Source: an uncultured Psychrobacter sp. (GTDB lineage Bacteria; Pseudomonadota; Gammaproteobacteria; Pseudomonadales; Moraxellaceae). Taken from it: a DNA stretch of 64,000 nucleotides. The DNA is taken from assembly GCA_947495055.1 (NCBI GenBank), contig CANLXO010000002.1, positions 1-64,000 of the forward strand, given 5' to 3'. The notes under the pieces are model-generated. The model was not told where the DNA came from. It saw only the letters and a list, made by a program, of their open reading frames with translations, and did not search any database. This document shows positions 50,711 to 58,920 of this stretch, piece by piece. The translations under genes were made by a program, and so were the position numbers. Each line of letters starts with the position of its first letter. Positions within the stretch are counted from its first letter, which is position 1.

Positions 50711-52423
50711 ATGGATCCTTTCGTACCACTATCCTCTTCAGACAAACAACAATTGCTCTTGCAGTCTTATGAGCAATTTGACGAAGCAGTATCTATTTTA
50801 GATGCAGATCTTCGCTATTTATCCGTCAATTCGGCTTATGAGAAGATGATGGGCTACGCTGAAAAGCTCCTGATTGGTCGTCCTTTAGGTATTTATACGT
50901 CAAATTTTTTGAGTGACGAAGAACGAGAATTACTCAGTAGCATACGTAAACGCCTAAAGAGAAAAGGGTTTTATGAAAATGAATTTTCTATGCCCAACCG
51001 TTTTGATGACATAATTGAGTGTCATATCACCTACCGCAGAGTCTGTGTTGGAGAGACGGTCTACTACATAGGAATTATTCGAAATATACTGCCTATAGTC
51101 ACCCAAAAAAATCACGTTACTCACCTGCTTAATTACAATCAATTGACCAATCTTCCCAATCGCAAAGTGTTTTTGAGTGAAACTAGTGAACTGCTCATAG
51201 ATAGCTATCAAGAGGTTGTTGTCGTACGTATCAATATTGACCGCTACCGAATGCTGGCTAACACATTAGGCCCTAGCGGTATAGACACGCTAATCAAAGA
51301 TTTTGTGACTCGAGTTGAGGCGCTTGAGCTGAAAAACCTCTATATTTTTTCACATTTTGGCGGGGATGATTTTGCGCTTTTATTTGAGTATGCTGATGCT
51401 CAAATGGTACGTAATGAGCTTGATATCTTGATGCAAATGTGTGAGCGCCCTTTTGTCATCGCTGATGATAACGACAAAAAAGTTTCTATCTATTGTCATA
51501 TCTCAGTTGGAGTTAGTTATTTTCCAGAGCATGGTCATCAGCTTAATGATCTGCTTATTAAGGCTGAAAAGGCGCTACAGTATACCAAACAAAACGGCGG
51601 CGATGATATTAGCTGGTACGACTGCACGATCAATAATGCCACTGCCGATAGCTTACAGCTTGAGTCTGAGCTGCGCTTAGCTATCGAGAATAGCGAGCTT
51701 GTGCCTTTTTATCAGCCCAAAGTTGATCTAAACACAGGGTTTATTATCGGTTTTGAGGCACTAGTACGCTGGCAACATCCAGTACGCGGGTTACTCAAAC
51801 CTTTTGAATTTATGGACGCTATTGTCACCTACAAGCTATCGTTTGAGCTGTTTTGTCAGATGATGACCCAAATTACAAAACAGCTCTCCAAATGGCGAAA
51901 ACTGGGTTTCTCCCATCACGTTAGTGTCAACGCAGACGTAGCCGAGTTCGCTCATCCTTATTTTTTTTCGACGATAAGTCGGCTTATTACTGATAACGAT
52001 ATCGAGCCTAATCAGCTCCATATCGAGATGACTGAATCGTCCTTGATACAGCGTCACGCTAACGTACAAAGCCAGCTTAAAGCCCTCAAAAACATAGGTG
52101 TCTGCTTGGCGCTTGATGACTTTGGTACCGGTTACGCTTCTTTGAGTTACTTACAAGAATATCCTTTTGATTTTCTTAAAATAGACAAGTGCTTCGTTGG
52201 CAAGATAGATACGGATACCACGCAGCGCGCAATCGTCAAAGCGATCTTGGACTTGAGCTTGGCACTAGATATGCAAGTTATCGCAGAAGGGGTTGAGACC
52301 CAAAGCCAGCGCGATTTATTAGCAAAAATGGGCTGCAAATACGCTCAAGGCTACTGGTTTGGCAAGGCGGTATCAGCGAGTATGGCAACCAAAATACTCA
52401 CCCATCAACGCCTTGGAAGATAA
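50711..52423 (+). CDS. PAS-GGDEF-EAL protein, probable c-di-GMP phosphodiesterase
   Basis: Signalling protein of 570 residues. A PAS-like sensor (about 22-128) precedes a degenerate GGDEF domain (about 135-305): the signature is GGDDF (217-221) and the metal site reads INID (174-177) instead of DxD. The EAL domain (about 315-565) keeps EAL (349-351), NADV, HIEMTE, DDFG (469-472), KIDK and EGVE (526-529). It is therefore likely a hydrolase whose GGDEF domain binds nucleotide for regulation. No membrane segments are seen, so it is cytoplasmic. Confidence 0.88.
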   Translation: MDPFVPLSSSDKQQLLLQSYEQFDEAVSILDADLRYLSVNSAYEKMMGYAEKLLIGRPLGIYTSNFLSDEERELLSSIRKRLKRKGFYENEFSMPNRFDDIIECHITYRRVCVGETVYYIGIIRNILPIVTQKNHVTHLLNYNQLTNLPNRKVFLSETSELLIDSYQEVVVVRINIDRYRMLANTLGPSGIDTLIKDFVTRVEALELKNLYIFSHFGGDDFALLFEYADAQMVRNELDILMQMCERPFVIADDNDKKVSIYCHISVGVSYFPEHGHQLNDLLIKAEKALQYTKQNGGDDISWYDCTINNATADSLQLESELRLAIENSELVPFYQPKVDLNTGFIIGFEALVRWQHPVRGLLKPFEFMDAIVTYKLSFELFCQMMTQITKQLSKWRKLGFSHHVSVNADVAEFAHPYFFSTISRLITDNDIEPNQLHIEMTESSLIQRHANVQSQLKALKNIGVCLALDDFGTGYASLSYLQEYPFDFLKIDKCFVGKIDTDTTQRAIVKAILDLSLALDMQVIAEGVETQSQRDLLAKMGCKYAQGYWFGKAVSASMATKILTHQRLGR

Positions 52424-52758
52424 CGTCACAGCTGCAGTACTATGACGCTTGTAGTCACAGTCTGGACTCCTTTTTTCTTTTTATAGCCGCCAGTCACTCT
52501 TTAGTTTGGCTTAAATTGTTGATGCAAGATAGGTTGATGACTTATGAGTCTTATGACCAAACTTGTATAATTCTCTCTGAGCGCCTATCTTTTAGATCAA
52601 GCCTATCAATACTGTAGTTATATCTAAGCCTAGTCGATATCTTGGATTTAGAATGTCCACTTATGGTTCTGGCAGACAAGTATTCATTGTCTATATATAC
52701 ATAGCTACCTAAGTATGCTCTTTTACTGCCCGTCACATCTAAACAAAGGACACAATAT
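52424..52758. other. Intergenic region before the first acyl-CoA dehydrogenase gene
   Basis: 335 bp, AT-rich, no credible gene on either strand; a minus-strand frame overlaps the start of the dehydrogenase gene and has no support. TATAAT at 52566-52571 is a candidate -10, without a good -35. Confidence 0.4.
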
Positions 52759-54552
52759 ATGCAATACAAAGCGCCCCTACGTGATATGAAATTTGTCATG
52801 CATGAGCTTTTAGACAGTACCGCTCATTATCAAAAGCTTGGTGAGTACGCCCATATCGAAGCAGATATAGTAGATAGCTATCTAGAAACGGCTGCAAGCT
52901 TTGCTGAAAACGAGTTGTCACCTCTTAACCAAAGCGGTGATGCTGAAGGCTGTCATTTTGAAGATGGTCAAGTCACCACGCCAAAAGGTTTTAAAGAAGC
53001 TTACAAGCAGTATTGTGAGCTTGGCTTCACCTCTTTGACTGCAGAAGAAGAGTTTGGCGGTCAAAACATGCCTATGTCATTAAATTCAGCGATTTCTGAG
53101 TTTATGGGTACGGCTAACTGGTCATTTGGTATGTATCCTGGGTTATCTGAGGGCTGCGTAGCAACGCTTGAGCATCATGGTACCGACGCGCAAAAGAGTA
53201 AATATTTGCCAAAATTAGTATCGGGCGAATGGACAGGCGTTATGTGTTTGACTGAGCCTCAGTGCGGCTCAGATCTCAACTTAGTACGCACCAAAGCTGA
53301 GCCTAACGATGATGGTAGCTACAATATCAAAGGTAGCAAGATTTGGATCTCAGCCGGTGAGCATGATATGTCTGAGAATATCGTCCATATCGTTCTAGCC
53401 CGCCTGCCAAATGCTCCAGAGGGTACCAAAGGTTTATCATTGTTTGTGGTGTCCAAATTTATGGTCAATGATGATCAAAGCTTGGGCGAGCGCAACGCGG
53501 TCTCTTGTGGTTCGATTGAACACAAAATGGGTATCAAAGCTTCAGCGACTTGCGTGATGAACTATGATGGCGCTACTGGTTGGTTGATTGGTGAAGAAAA
53601 CCGTGGTCTAAACGCGATGTTTACCTTTATGAACGTTGCCCGTATCGGTACGGCGATCCAAGGCGTCACCGCCGCGCAGTTTGCTTTCCAAGGCGGCTTA
53701 GCCTTTGCAACTGATCGCTTGGCGTTTCGCTCATTAAGCGGTGCCAAAGCGCCTGAAAAACCTGCTGACCCTATCATTGTCCATCCAGCGGTTCGTGACA
53801 TGATTCTGACGACCAAAGCCTTTGCAGAAGGTGGTCGTGCGCTCATCGGTTATATGTCTCAGTTCGCGGACATCGTAGCCAAAGGCGAAGGCGAAGAACA
53901 AGACTACGCTAACCAAATGCTGTCATTACTGACTCCTATCGGCAAAGCCTTCTTGACCGAGACAGGTCTAGAGGCGGCAGGTCATGGCGTACAAGTCATG
54001 GGCGGTAGTGGATTTTGTACTGAATATGGTCTTGAGCAAAACGTACGTGACTCTACGATCTCTACGATCTATGAAGGGACGACGCAGATTCAGTCGCTTG
54101 ATTTGATTGGCCGTAAAGTACTTGCTTCAAAGGGTAAGCTGCTGGCGAACTTTATCAAAGTGATTCAAGATTTTTGTGACGCCCACAAAGACAATGCTGA
54201 TATGACGCAGTTCATTAAGCCACTTGAGCAACACATCGCACAGTGGAGCGAGCTGACGACTGAGATTGGCAAACAAGCAGAACAGAACCCTGAAGCCGTT
54301 GGCGCAGCAGCTGTAGATTACATGTACTTTAGCGGTTATGTGACTCAGGCCTATCTATGGGCACGTATGGCGCTTATCGGTCTCAATGAGATCGCAAATG
54401 GCAATAGTGAAAAAGCGTTCTATGATGCCAAAGTCAAAACTGCTCAGTTCTACTTCACCAAATTATTACCGCGTACTGCAACTTACGCTCAGCGTATCGC
54501 TACCGGTAGCGAGCCATACATGAGTATGGATGTTGAGCAGTTCTCGTTTTAA
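52759..54552 (+). CDS. Acyl-CoA dehydrogenase (first paralogue)
   Basis: FAD enzyme of fatty-acid or related acyl-CoA oxidation. The 597 residues have the long form: an N-terminal AcylCoA_DH_N segment (YKAPLRDMKFVMHELLD), the main dehydrogenase fold (MCLTEPQCGSDL, GSKIWISAGEHD), the catalytic-base region YEGTTQIQ with Glu439, and a C-terminal extension. AAAGGA lies eight bases upstream. It is 60-65% similar by eye to the paralogue at 56898. A terminator follows. Confidence 0.95.
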   Translation: MQYKAPLRDMKFVMHELLDSTAHYQKLGEYAHIEADIVDSYLETAASFAENELSPLNQSGDAEGCHFEDGQVTTPKGFKEAYKQYCELGFTSLTAEEEFGGQNMPMSLNSAISEFMGTANWSFGMYPGLSEGCVATLEHHGTDAQKSKYLPKLVSGEWTGVMCLTEPQCGSDLNLVRTKAEPNDDGSYNIKGSKIWISAGEHDMSENIVHIVLARLPNAPEGTKGLSLFVVSKFMVNDDQSLGERNAVSCGSIEHKMGIKASATCVMNYDGATGWLIGEENRGLNAMFTFMNVARIGTAIQGVTAAQFAFQGGLAFATDRLAFRSLSGAKAPEKPADPIIVHPAVRDMILTTKAFAEGGRALIGYMSQFADIVAKGEGEEQDYANQMLSLLTPIGKAFLTETGLEAAGHGVQVMGGSGFCTEYGLEQNVRDSTISTIYEGTTQIQSLDLIGRKVLASKGKLLANFIKVIQDFCDAHKDNADMTQFIKPLEQHIAQWSELTTEIGKQAEQNPEAVGAAAVDYMYFSGYVTQAYLWARMALIGLNEIANGNSEKAFYDAKVKTAQFYFTKLLPRTATYAQRIATGSEPYMSMDVEQFSF

Positions 54553-54597
54553 TTAATACAAAGGGATTAACTCAAAATCTTGAATAATAGTCTTATG

Positions 54598-54627
54598 ATC
54601 GGCAATCTACAGGGGTAGGTTGCCGAT
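54598..54627 (+). terminator. Terminator after the first dehydrogenase gene
   Basis: ATCGGCAA (54598-54605)/TTGCCGAT (54620-54627) with inner CTAC/GTAG, then T6. Confidence 0.9.
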
Positions 54628-54665
54628 TTTTTATGTCTGTTATTTATTACATAAAACTCTGATAT

Positions 54666-54694
54666 ATACTCCATATGGATGGTATTCGGAGTAT
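54666..54694. promoter_or_regulatory. Inverted repeat upstream of the ribbon-helix-helix gene
   Basis: ATACTCC (54666-54672) and GGAGTAT (54688-54694) are exact inverted repeats; further AGTATAATACT at 54690-54700 overlaps. It lies 40 bp before the regulator gene and is a likely autoregulatory operator. Confidence 0.5.
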
Positions 54695-54733
54695 AATACT
54701 GATATTCAGTAGCATTGAGCTTAGGAGAATCTG

Positions 54734-55156
54734 ATGGCAAGCAAGACCACACCCCCTATCCGCGCCAAAGCAGGCGAGACAGAAAAAGTCACTATCAATT
54801 TAGGTTATGTCGATCTGGGACAAGTTGACTTAATGGTACAAGAAGGCTTTTATTCTAATCGTACGGACTTTATTCGTACCGCGATACGTAATCAGCTCAG
54901 TACCCATGCAGACGTAGTACGCCAGACAGTCGCGCGCAAAACTTTGGAGCTAGGCCTACGTCATTACACTCGCGCAGATCTTGAAGCTGTGCAAAAGCGT
55001 AATGAGAAACTCGATATTCAAGTACTTGGCCTTGCAACCATCGCCGCTGATGTCACGCCTGAGCTGGCGGAGGCGACTATCGAGAGTATTACCGTACTTG
55101 GCGTACTACAAGCCAGCCCTGAGATCAAAGCAATACTTGCAGGCAAAATGGTCTAA
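54734..55156 (+). CDS. Ribbon-helix-helix (CopG-like) transcriptional regulator
   Basis: The 140-residue protein has an N-terminal ribbon (KVTINLGYVDLG) and two helices (LMVQEGFYSNRTDFIRTAI), the CopG/MetJ DNA-binding fold. The C-terminal half is helical and unlike plasmid CopG. The ATG follows AGGAG. An inverted repeat upstream suggests autoregulation. The next gene, a PHB-depolymerase-type hydrolase, is its likely target or partner. Confidence 0.75.
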   Translation: MASKTTPPIRAKAGETEKVTINLGYVDLGQVDLMVQEGFYSNRTDFIRTAIRNQLSTHADVVRQTVARKTLELGLRHYTRADLEAVQKRNEKLDIQVLGLATIAADVTPELAEATIESITVLGVLQASPEIKAILAGKMV

Positions 55157-55157
55157 A

Positions 55158-55230
55158 CCCTTGTCTTTAGATACTTGCTCTTTAAACACCTAAGCTTCAA
55201 ACACTTGTCTTTAAGTACTTGCTCTTCAAA
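55158..55230. repeat. Two 30-bp near-identical segments between the regulator and hydrolase genes
   Basis: ccttgtctttagatacttgc (from 55159) and acttgtctttaagtacttgc (from 55203), each followed by tctttaaa or tcttcaaa, repeat with a period of about 43-44 bp. A third, weaker related stretch follows. Confidence 0.75.
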
Positions 55231-55297
55231 TCTCTAGACTGTGAACGCTTGTGCTAAATACTTATATAAACCAATAATCAATAACAGGACATAACTG

Positions 55298-56623
55298 ATG
55301 AAGATACCAAAATTTAATACAGCGCCGCCGCACCTCAAAGAGGCTATGGCCCTGATAAAGTCAGGCCGACTAAAAGAAGCGACTGTTGCTATTCAAAATA
55401 ATTTAAATAGTAATCGCCCTAGCAACTCTGTCAATACTCACACTGATGACAACAGTACAGCTATGAGGGACGTTACACCAAATGAGTCAACACCTAAAAT
55501 TACTGCTTCAAATCCATCAGTGCCTAAAGACTTAGCCTCTAACACTCATTCAACTCAAAATGCTACACCTGAGACAAACGATACGACTAAAGCAAAAGAT
55601 ACCTTGTCTGAAAAACTGCAAAGCCTAACCGATAAAATGAAAGACTTTAAGATAGATTTGCCGTCAGCTTTAAACCTACCTGGTATGGGCGCAGGCGCGA
55701 CTACGCATAGTGAGCCGCCTATTGCAGAAAATGCTAAGTTTATCAAAGGCGTGTTTACCTCATCACAGGGTAATCATAACTACCGTCTCTATATTCCCTC
55801 AAACTATGATGAAGCGTTGACGCAAGGCTCAAAATTACCGCTGGTCGTAATGCTGCATGGCTGTACGCAGTCACCAGAGGACTTTGCCACAGGTACACGT
55901 ATGAACGAGTTGGCAGAGACGCATCAAAGCCTAGTTTTGTATCCGTCTCAGCCAGCGAGCGCCAACTTAAATCGCTGCTGGAATTGGTTCAATAAAAGCG
56001 ATCAACAGCGTGATCAAGGTGAGCCTGCATGGCTGTCTGCGCTCACTGAATCCATTACTAAAGAGTACGCTGTTGACGCTGGCCGAGTATATGTGGCAGG
56101 ACTATCCGCCGGCGCTGCTATGGCAGTGATTATGGCACAGACTTATCCTGAGCTATACGCTGCAGTTGGCGTACACTCGGGCCTAGCTTATCAGAGCGCA
56201 AGTAATATGCCCTCAGCTATGATGGCAATGCGTAAAGGCGCAGATGCAGCGATAACAGAATCCAATACCAGCACAAATTATGTGCCTATGATCGTATTTC
56301 ATGGTGATCAAGATCATACGGTAAGCGTGCGCAACGGCGGGCAGGTCTTTGAGCAAGCAAAACAGCGCTTGCAAGCACAAAAGAGTAATCTACAAACCCA
56401 GCAGCAGCAAAAAAGCTCAGAGCAAGGCACTCGTAGTACGCAAATACAAATATGTGATGATAAAGGACTAAGCTTACTTGAGTATTGGAAAATACATGGC
56501 GCGTCTCATAGCTGGGCGGGTGGTAGTCATGCCGGCTCCTATACTGACCCCAATGGTCCTGATGCCTCAAAAGAGATGATGCGGTTTTTCTTAAACCACA
56601 CAAATAAAAGTTACTTTAAATAA
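55298..56623 (+). CDS. PHB-depolymerase-family serine hydrolase
   Basis: Esterase/depolymerase of the alpha/beta-hydrolase fold. The N-terminus (1-40) has a helical segment (LKEAMALIKSGRLKEATVAI), then a Ser/Thr/Asn-rich linker (about 40-100). The catalytic domain has LVVMLHGCTQSPEDFATGT, the nucleophile Ser270 in GLSAG, the Asp region HGDQDHTV and the His in GASHSWAGGS. No signal peptide is seen, so an intracellular or non-classical location is likely. Polyhydroxyalkanoate or another ester could be the substrate. Confidence 0.88.
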   Translation: MKIPKFNTAPPHLKEAMALIKSGRLKEATVAIQNNLNSNRPSNSVNTHTDDNSTAMRDVTPNESTPKITASNPSVPKDLASNTHSTQNATPETNDTTKAKDTLSEKLQSLTDKMKDFKIDLPSALNLPGMGAGATTHSEPPIAENAKFIKGVFTSSQGNHNYRLYIPSNYDEALTQGSKLPLVVMLHGCTQSPEDFATGTRMNELAETHQSLVLYPSQPASANLNRCWNWFNKSDQQRDQGEPAWLSALTESITKEYAVDAGRVYVAGLSAGAAMAVIMAQTYPELYAAVGVHSGLAYQSASNMPSAMMAMRKGADAAITESNTSTNYVPMIVFHGDQDHTVSVRNGGQVFEQAKQRLQAQKSNLQTQQQQKSSEQGTRSTQIQICDDKGLSLLEYWKIHGASHSWAGGSHAGSYTDPNGPDASKEMMRFFLNHTNKSYFK

Positions 56624-56656
56624 GCGGCTCTCAGATACGTTCTAACATAGCCGCTT
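56622..56656 (+). terminator. Possible terminator after the hydrolase gene
   Basis: AAGCGGCT (56622-56629)/AGCCGCTT (56649-56656), 19-nt loop, but only a weak T tract. Confidence 0.4.
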
Positions 56657-56897
56657 TATCTCAGCTCGTTTATACTTATGATAACTGCACTCATTTATCA
56701 AGATTTAGACATCTCGTTATTCTAAGCAATACAAGAGCTATCGATAACTTTTGGTGCACACACGATTCACGAAGAGATACACAATTTAATAGGTTAATTT
56801 GCTAAACTTTATCTATTGATTGTTAAAGTGAAGTCAACAACATACTGGCGCGCTTTATCCTCATTATCATTTACCCATACCACTCAAAGGAATGTTT

Positions 56898-58682
56898 ATG
56901 TCTGTTTATAATGCCCCGCTTAACGATATGCGCTTCATCCTAACGGATGTATTCAAAGCCCATGAATTTTGGCAAAGTAACGACAGTTTAGCTCATGTTG
57001 ACATGGAAACGGTCGATATGATTTTAGAAGAGATGGCAAAATTGTCCAAAAACGTCCTACTACCGATCAACCGTAGTGGCGATGAAGAAGGCGCGACTTT
57101 TGAAGGCGATGGCGTGGTCACGACTCCTTCAGGCTTTAAGGATGCTTATAGCCAATATGCTGAATCAGGTTGGGTTGGGTTGAGCGGTAATCCTGAGTAC
57201 GGCGGTCAAGGCTTTCCAAAGATGGTCACTATGCTGACCGAAGAGATGATCTTTACTGCAAATCAATCTTTTGCCCTCTACCCCAACCTTACTGTTGGCG
57301 CAACCCTTTGCTTAAATGCGGCGGCGTCTGATGAGCTTAAAGAGACTTATCTTGAGAAGATGTATGCCGGTGAGTGGTCAGGCACGATGTGTCTAACTGA
57401 ACCACACGCGGGTACTGACTTGGGTATTATTAAGACCAAAGCGGTACCTAATGATGACGGTAGCTATAGTATTTCAGGTACCAAAATCTTTATCACTGGT
57501 GGTGAGCACGACTTAACAGACAATATTATCCATCTAGTACTCGCCAAAACGCCAAACGCCCCTGAAGGTTCTAAAGGTATCTCGTTGTTCGTTGTGCCTA
57601 AGTTTTTGGTCAACGAAGATGGTAGCTTAGGCGCGCGCAATACATTAGCAGTTGGCTCTATCGAGCACAAAATGGGTATCAAGGCCTCAGCGACTTGTGT
57701 TATGAATTTTGATAGCGCTAAAGGCTGGATGGTTGGTGCTGAAAATACAGGCCTATCCTCAATGTTCATTATGATGAACTATGAGCGTGTAACCATGGGT
57801 CTGCAAGGTTTGGGCGGCTCTGAGCTTGCTTATCAAAACGCAGCTATTTATGCCAATGACCGTGGTCAAGGTCGTAGTGATACGCAACTGCAAAGCCCTG
57901 AAAAGCCTGCTGATGCCATCATTCATCATGCCGACGTGCGCCGTATGCTATTGAATGCAAAAGCTAACTCTGAAGCCTCACGCTGTTTTGCGATGTATGT
58001 CGCCAAAAACTTAGATGCTGAAAAGTTCAGTACTGACCCTGAGGTTGCAAAAGCGGCAGCTTCACGTGTTGCGCTATTGACCCCTGTCGCCAAGGCCTTT
58101 TTGACGGATAAAGCGCTTGAGGCAACTATTGATTGTCAGCAAGTCTTTGGTGGTCATGGTTATGTGCGCGAATGGGGTATGGAGCAGATCGTTCGTGATA
58201 CTCGTATCGCTCAGATTTACGAAGGTACTAATGGTATTCAAGCGCTTGATCTATTAGGCCGTAAAGTTGCGCGCAATAACGGTAAATATATTACCCATTT
58301 CTTGGGTGAGATTCGTGACTTTGTCGGTAACATGCAAGCGGAGCACGCGGTTAAGCAAGCGACATTAGACGCCGCTGATAAAATTGAAGGTCTAACGCAA
58401 ACCGTACTAGCCAACATTGGCGTACGCAAAAGTGAGATCAATGGCTGTGCGGTCGATTATATGCACGCCTTTGGTTACCTGTGTTACTCGTACATGTTCG
58501 CTATGATGGTTGAAGCTGCTGATGGGCGTGAAGGTGAGTTTTATACCAATAAAGCTAAGCTGGCTGATTATTTCGTTGGTCGCATTTTGCCGCGTATTGA
58601 TGCTCATGCACAAATGGTCGAAGCAGGTAGTGATCCGATGATGAATTTTGATTTAGACTACTTCAATGTAGCAACGAGCTAG
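56898..58682 (+). CDS. Acyl-CoA dehydrogenase (second paralogue)
   Basis: FAD-dependent dehydrogenase paralogous to the enzyme at 52759. AAAGGA touches an ATG at 56892, so the second ATG at 56898 (six-base spacing) is the start. The N-terminal segment YNAPLNDMRFILTDVF, MCLTEPHAGTDL, and IYEGTNGIQALDLLGRK (catalytic Glu442) are present. Chain-length specificity is not readable. A terminator follows. Confidence 0.95.
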   Translation: MSVYNAPLNDMRFILTDVFKAHEFWQSNDSLAHVDMETVDMILEEMAKLSKNVLLPINRSGDEEGATFEGDGVVTTPSGFKDAYSQYAESGWVGLSGNPEYGGQGFPKMVTMLTEEMIFTANQSFALYPNLTVGATLCLNAAASDELKETYLEKMYAGEWSGTMCLTEPHAGTDLGIIKTKAVPNDDGSYSISGTKIFITGGEHDLTDNIIHLVLAKTPNAPEGSKGISLFVVPKFLVNEDGSLGARNTLAVGSIEHKMGIKASATCVMNFDSAKGWMVGAENTGLSSMFIMMNYERVTMGLQGLGGSELAYQNAAIYANDRGQGRSDTQLQSPEKPADAIIHHADVRRMLLNAKANSEASRCFAMYVAKNLDAEKFSTDPEVAKAAASRVALLTPVAKAFLTDKALEATIDCQQVFGGHGYVREWGMEQIVRDTRIAQIYEGTNGIQALDLLGRKVARNNGKYITHFLGEIRDFVGNMQAEHAVKQATLDAADKIEGLTQTVLANIGVRKSEINGCAVDYMHAFGYLCYSYMFAMMVEAADGREGEFYTNKAKLADYFVGRILPRIDAHAQMVEAGSDPMMNFDLDYFNVATS

Positions 58683-58732
58683 TCCGAGTCTTAGTCACAG
58701 TCACAGTCATAGGCAGAAAACTATACTACACA

Positions 58733-58761
58733 AAAGGACAGTTTTTATAACTGTCCTTTTT
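58733..58761 (+). terminator. Terminator after the second dehydrogenase gene
   Basis: Perfect 12-bp arms (58733-58744 with 58750-58761), 5-nt loop and T run. Confidence 0.94.
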
Positions 58762-58920
58762 TGCCTCTAACTTTTTTTAAAAAATTATTTGCTAACAAAA
58801 TAATGCAATTTAACTGCTAACTTCGCACTAAAATAGCTCTACTACAAACCGGAGCTTGCGCACTATAAATTTAAATTACTATAAATCCAAACTACTATAA
58901 TTTTTAATAAAGGGTTCGAT

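Noticed and set aside
52551..52799. Minus-strand frame before the first acyl-CoA dehydrogenase
   Set aside because: It overlaps the start of a certain gene and lacks start signals.
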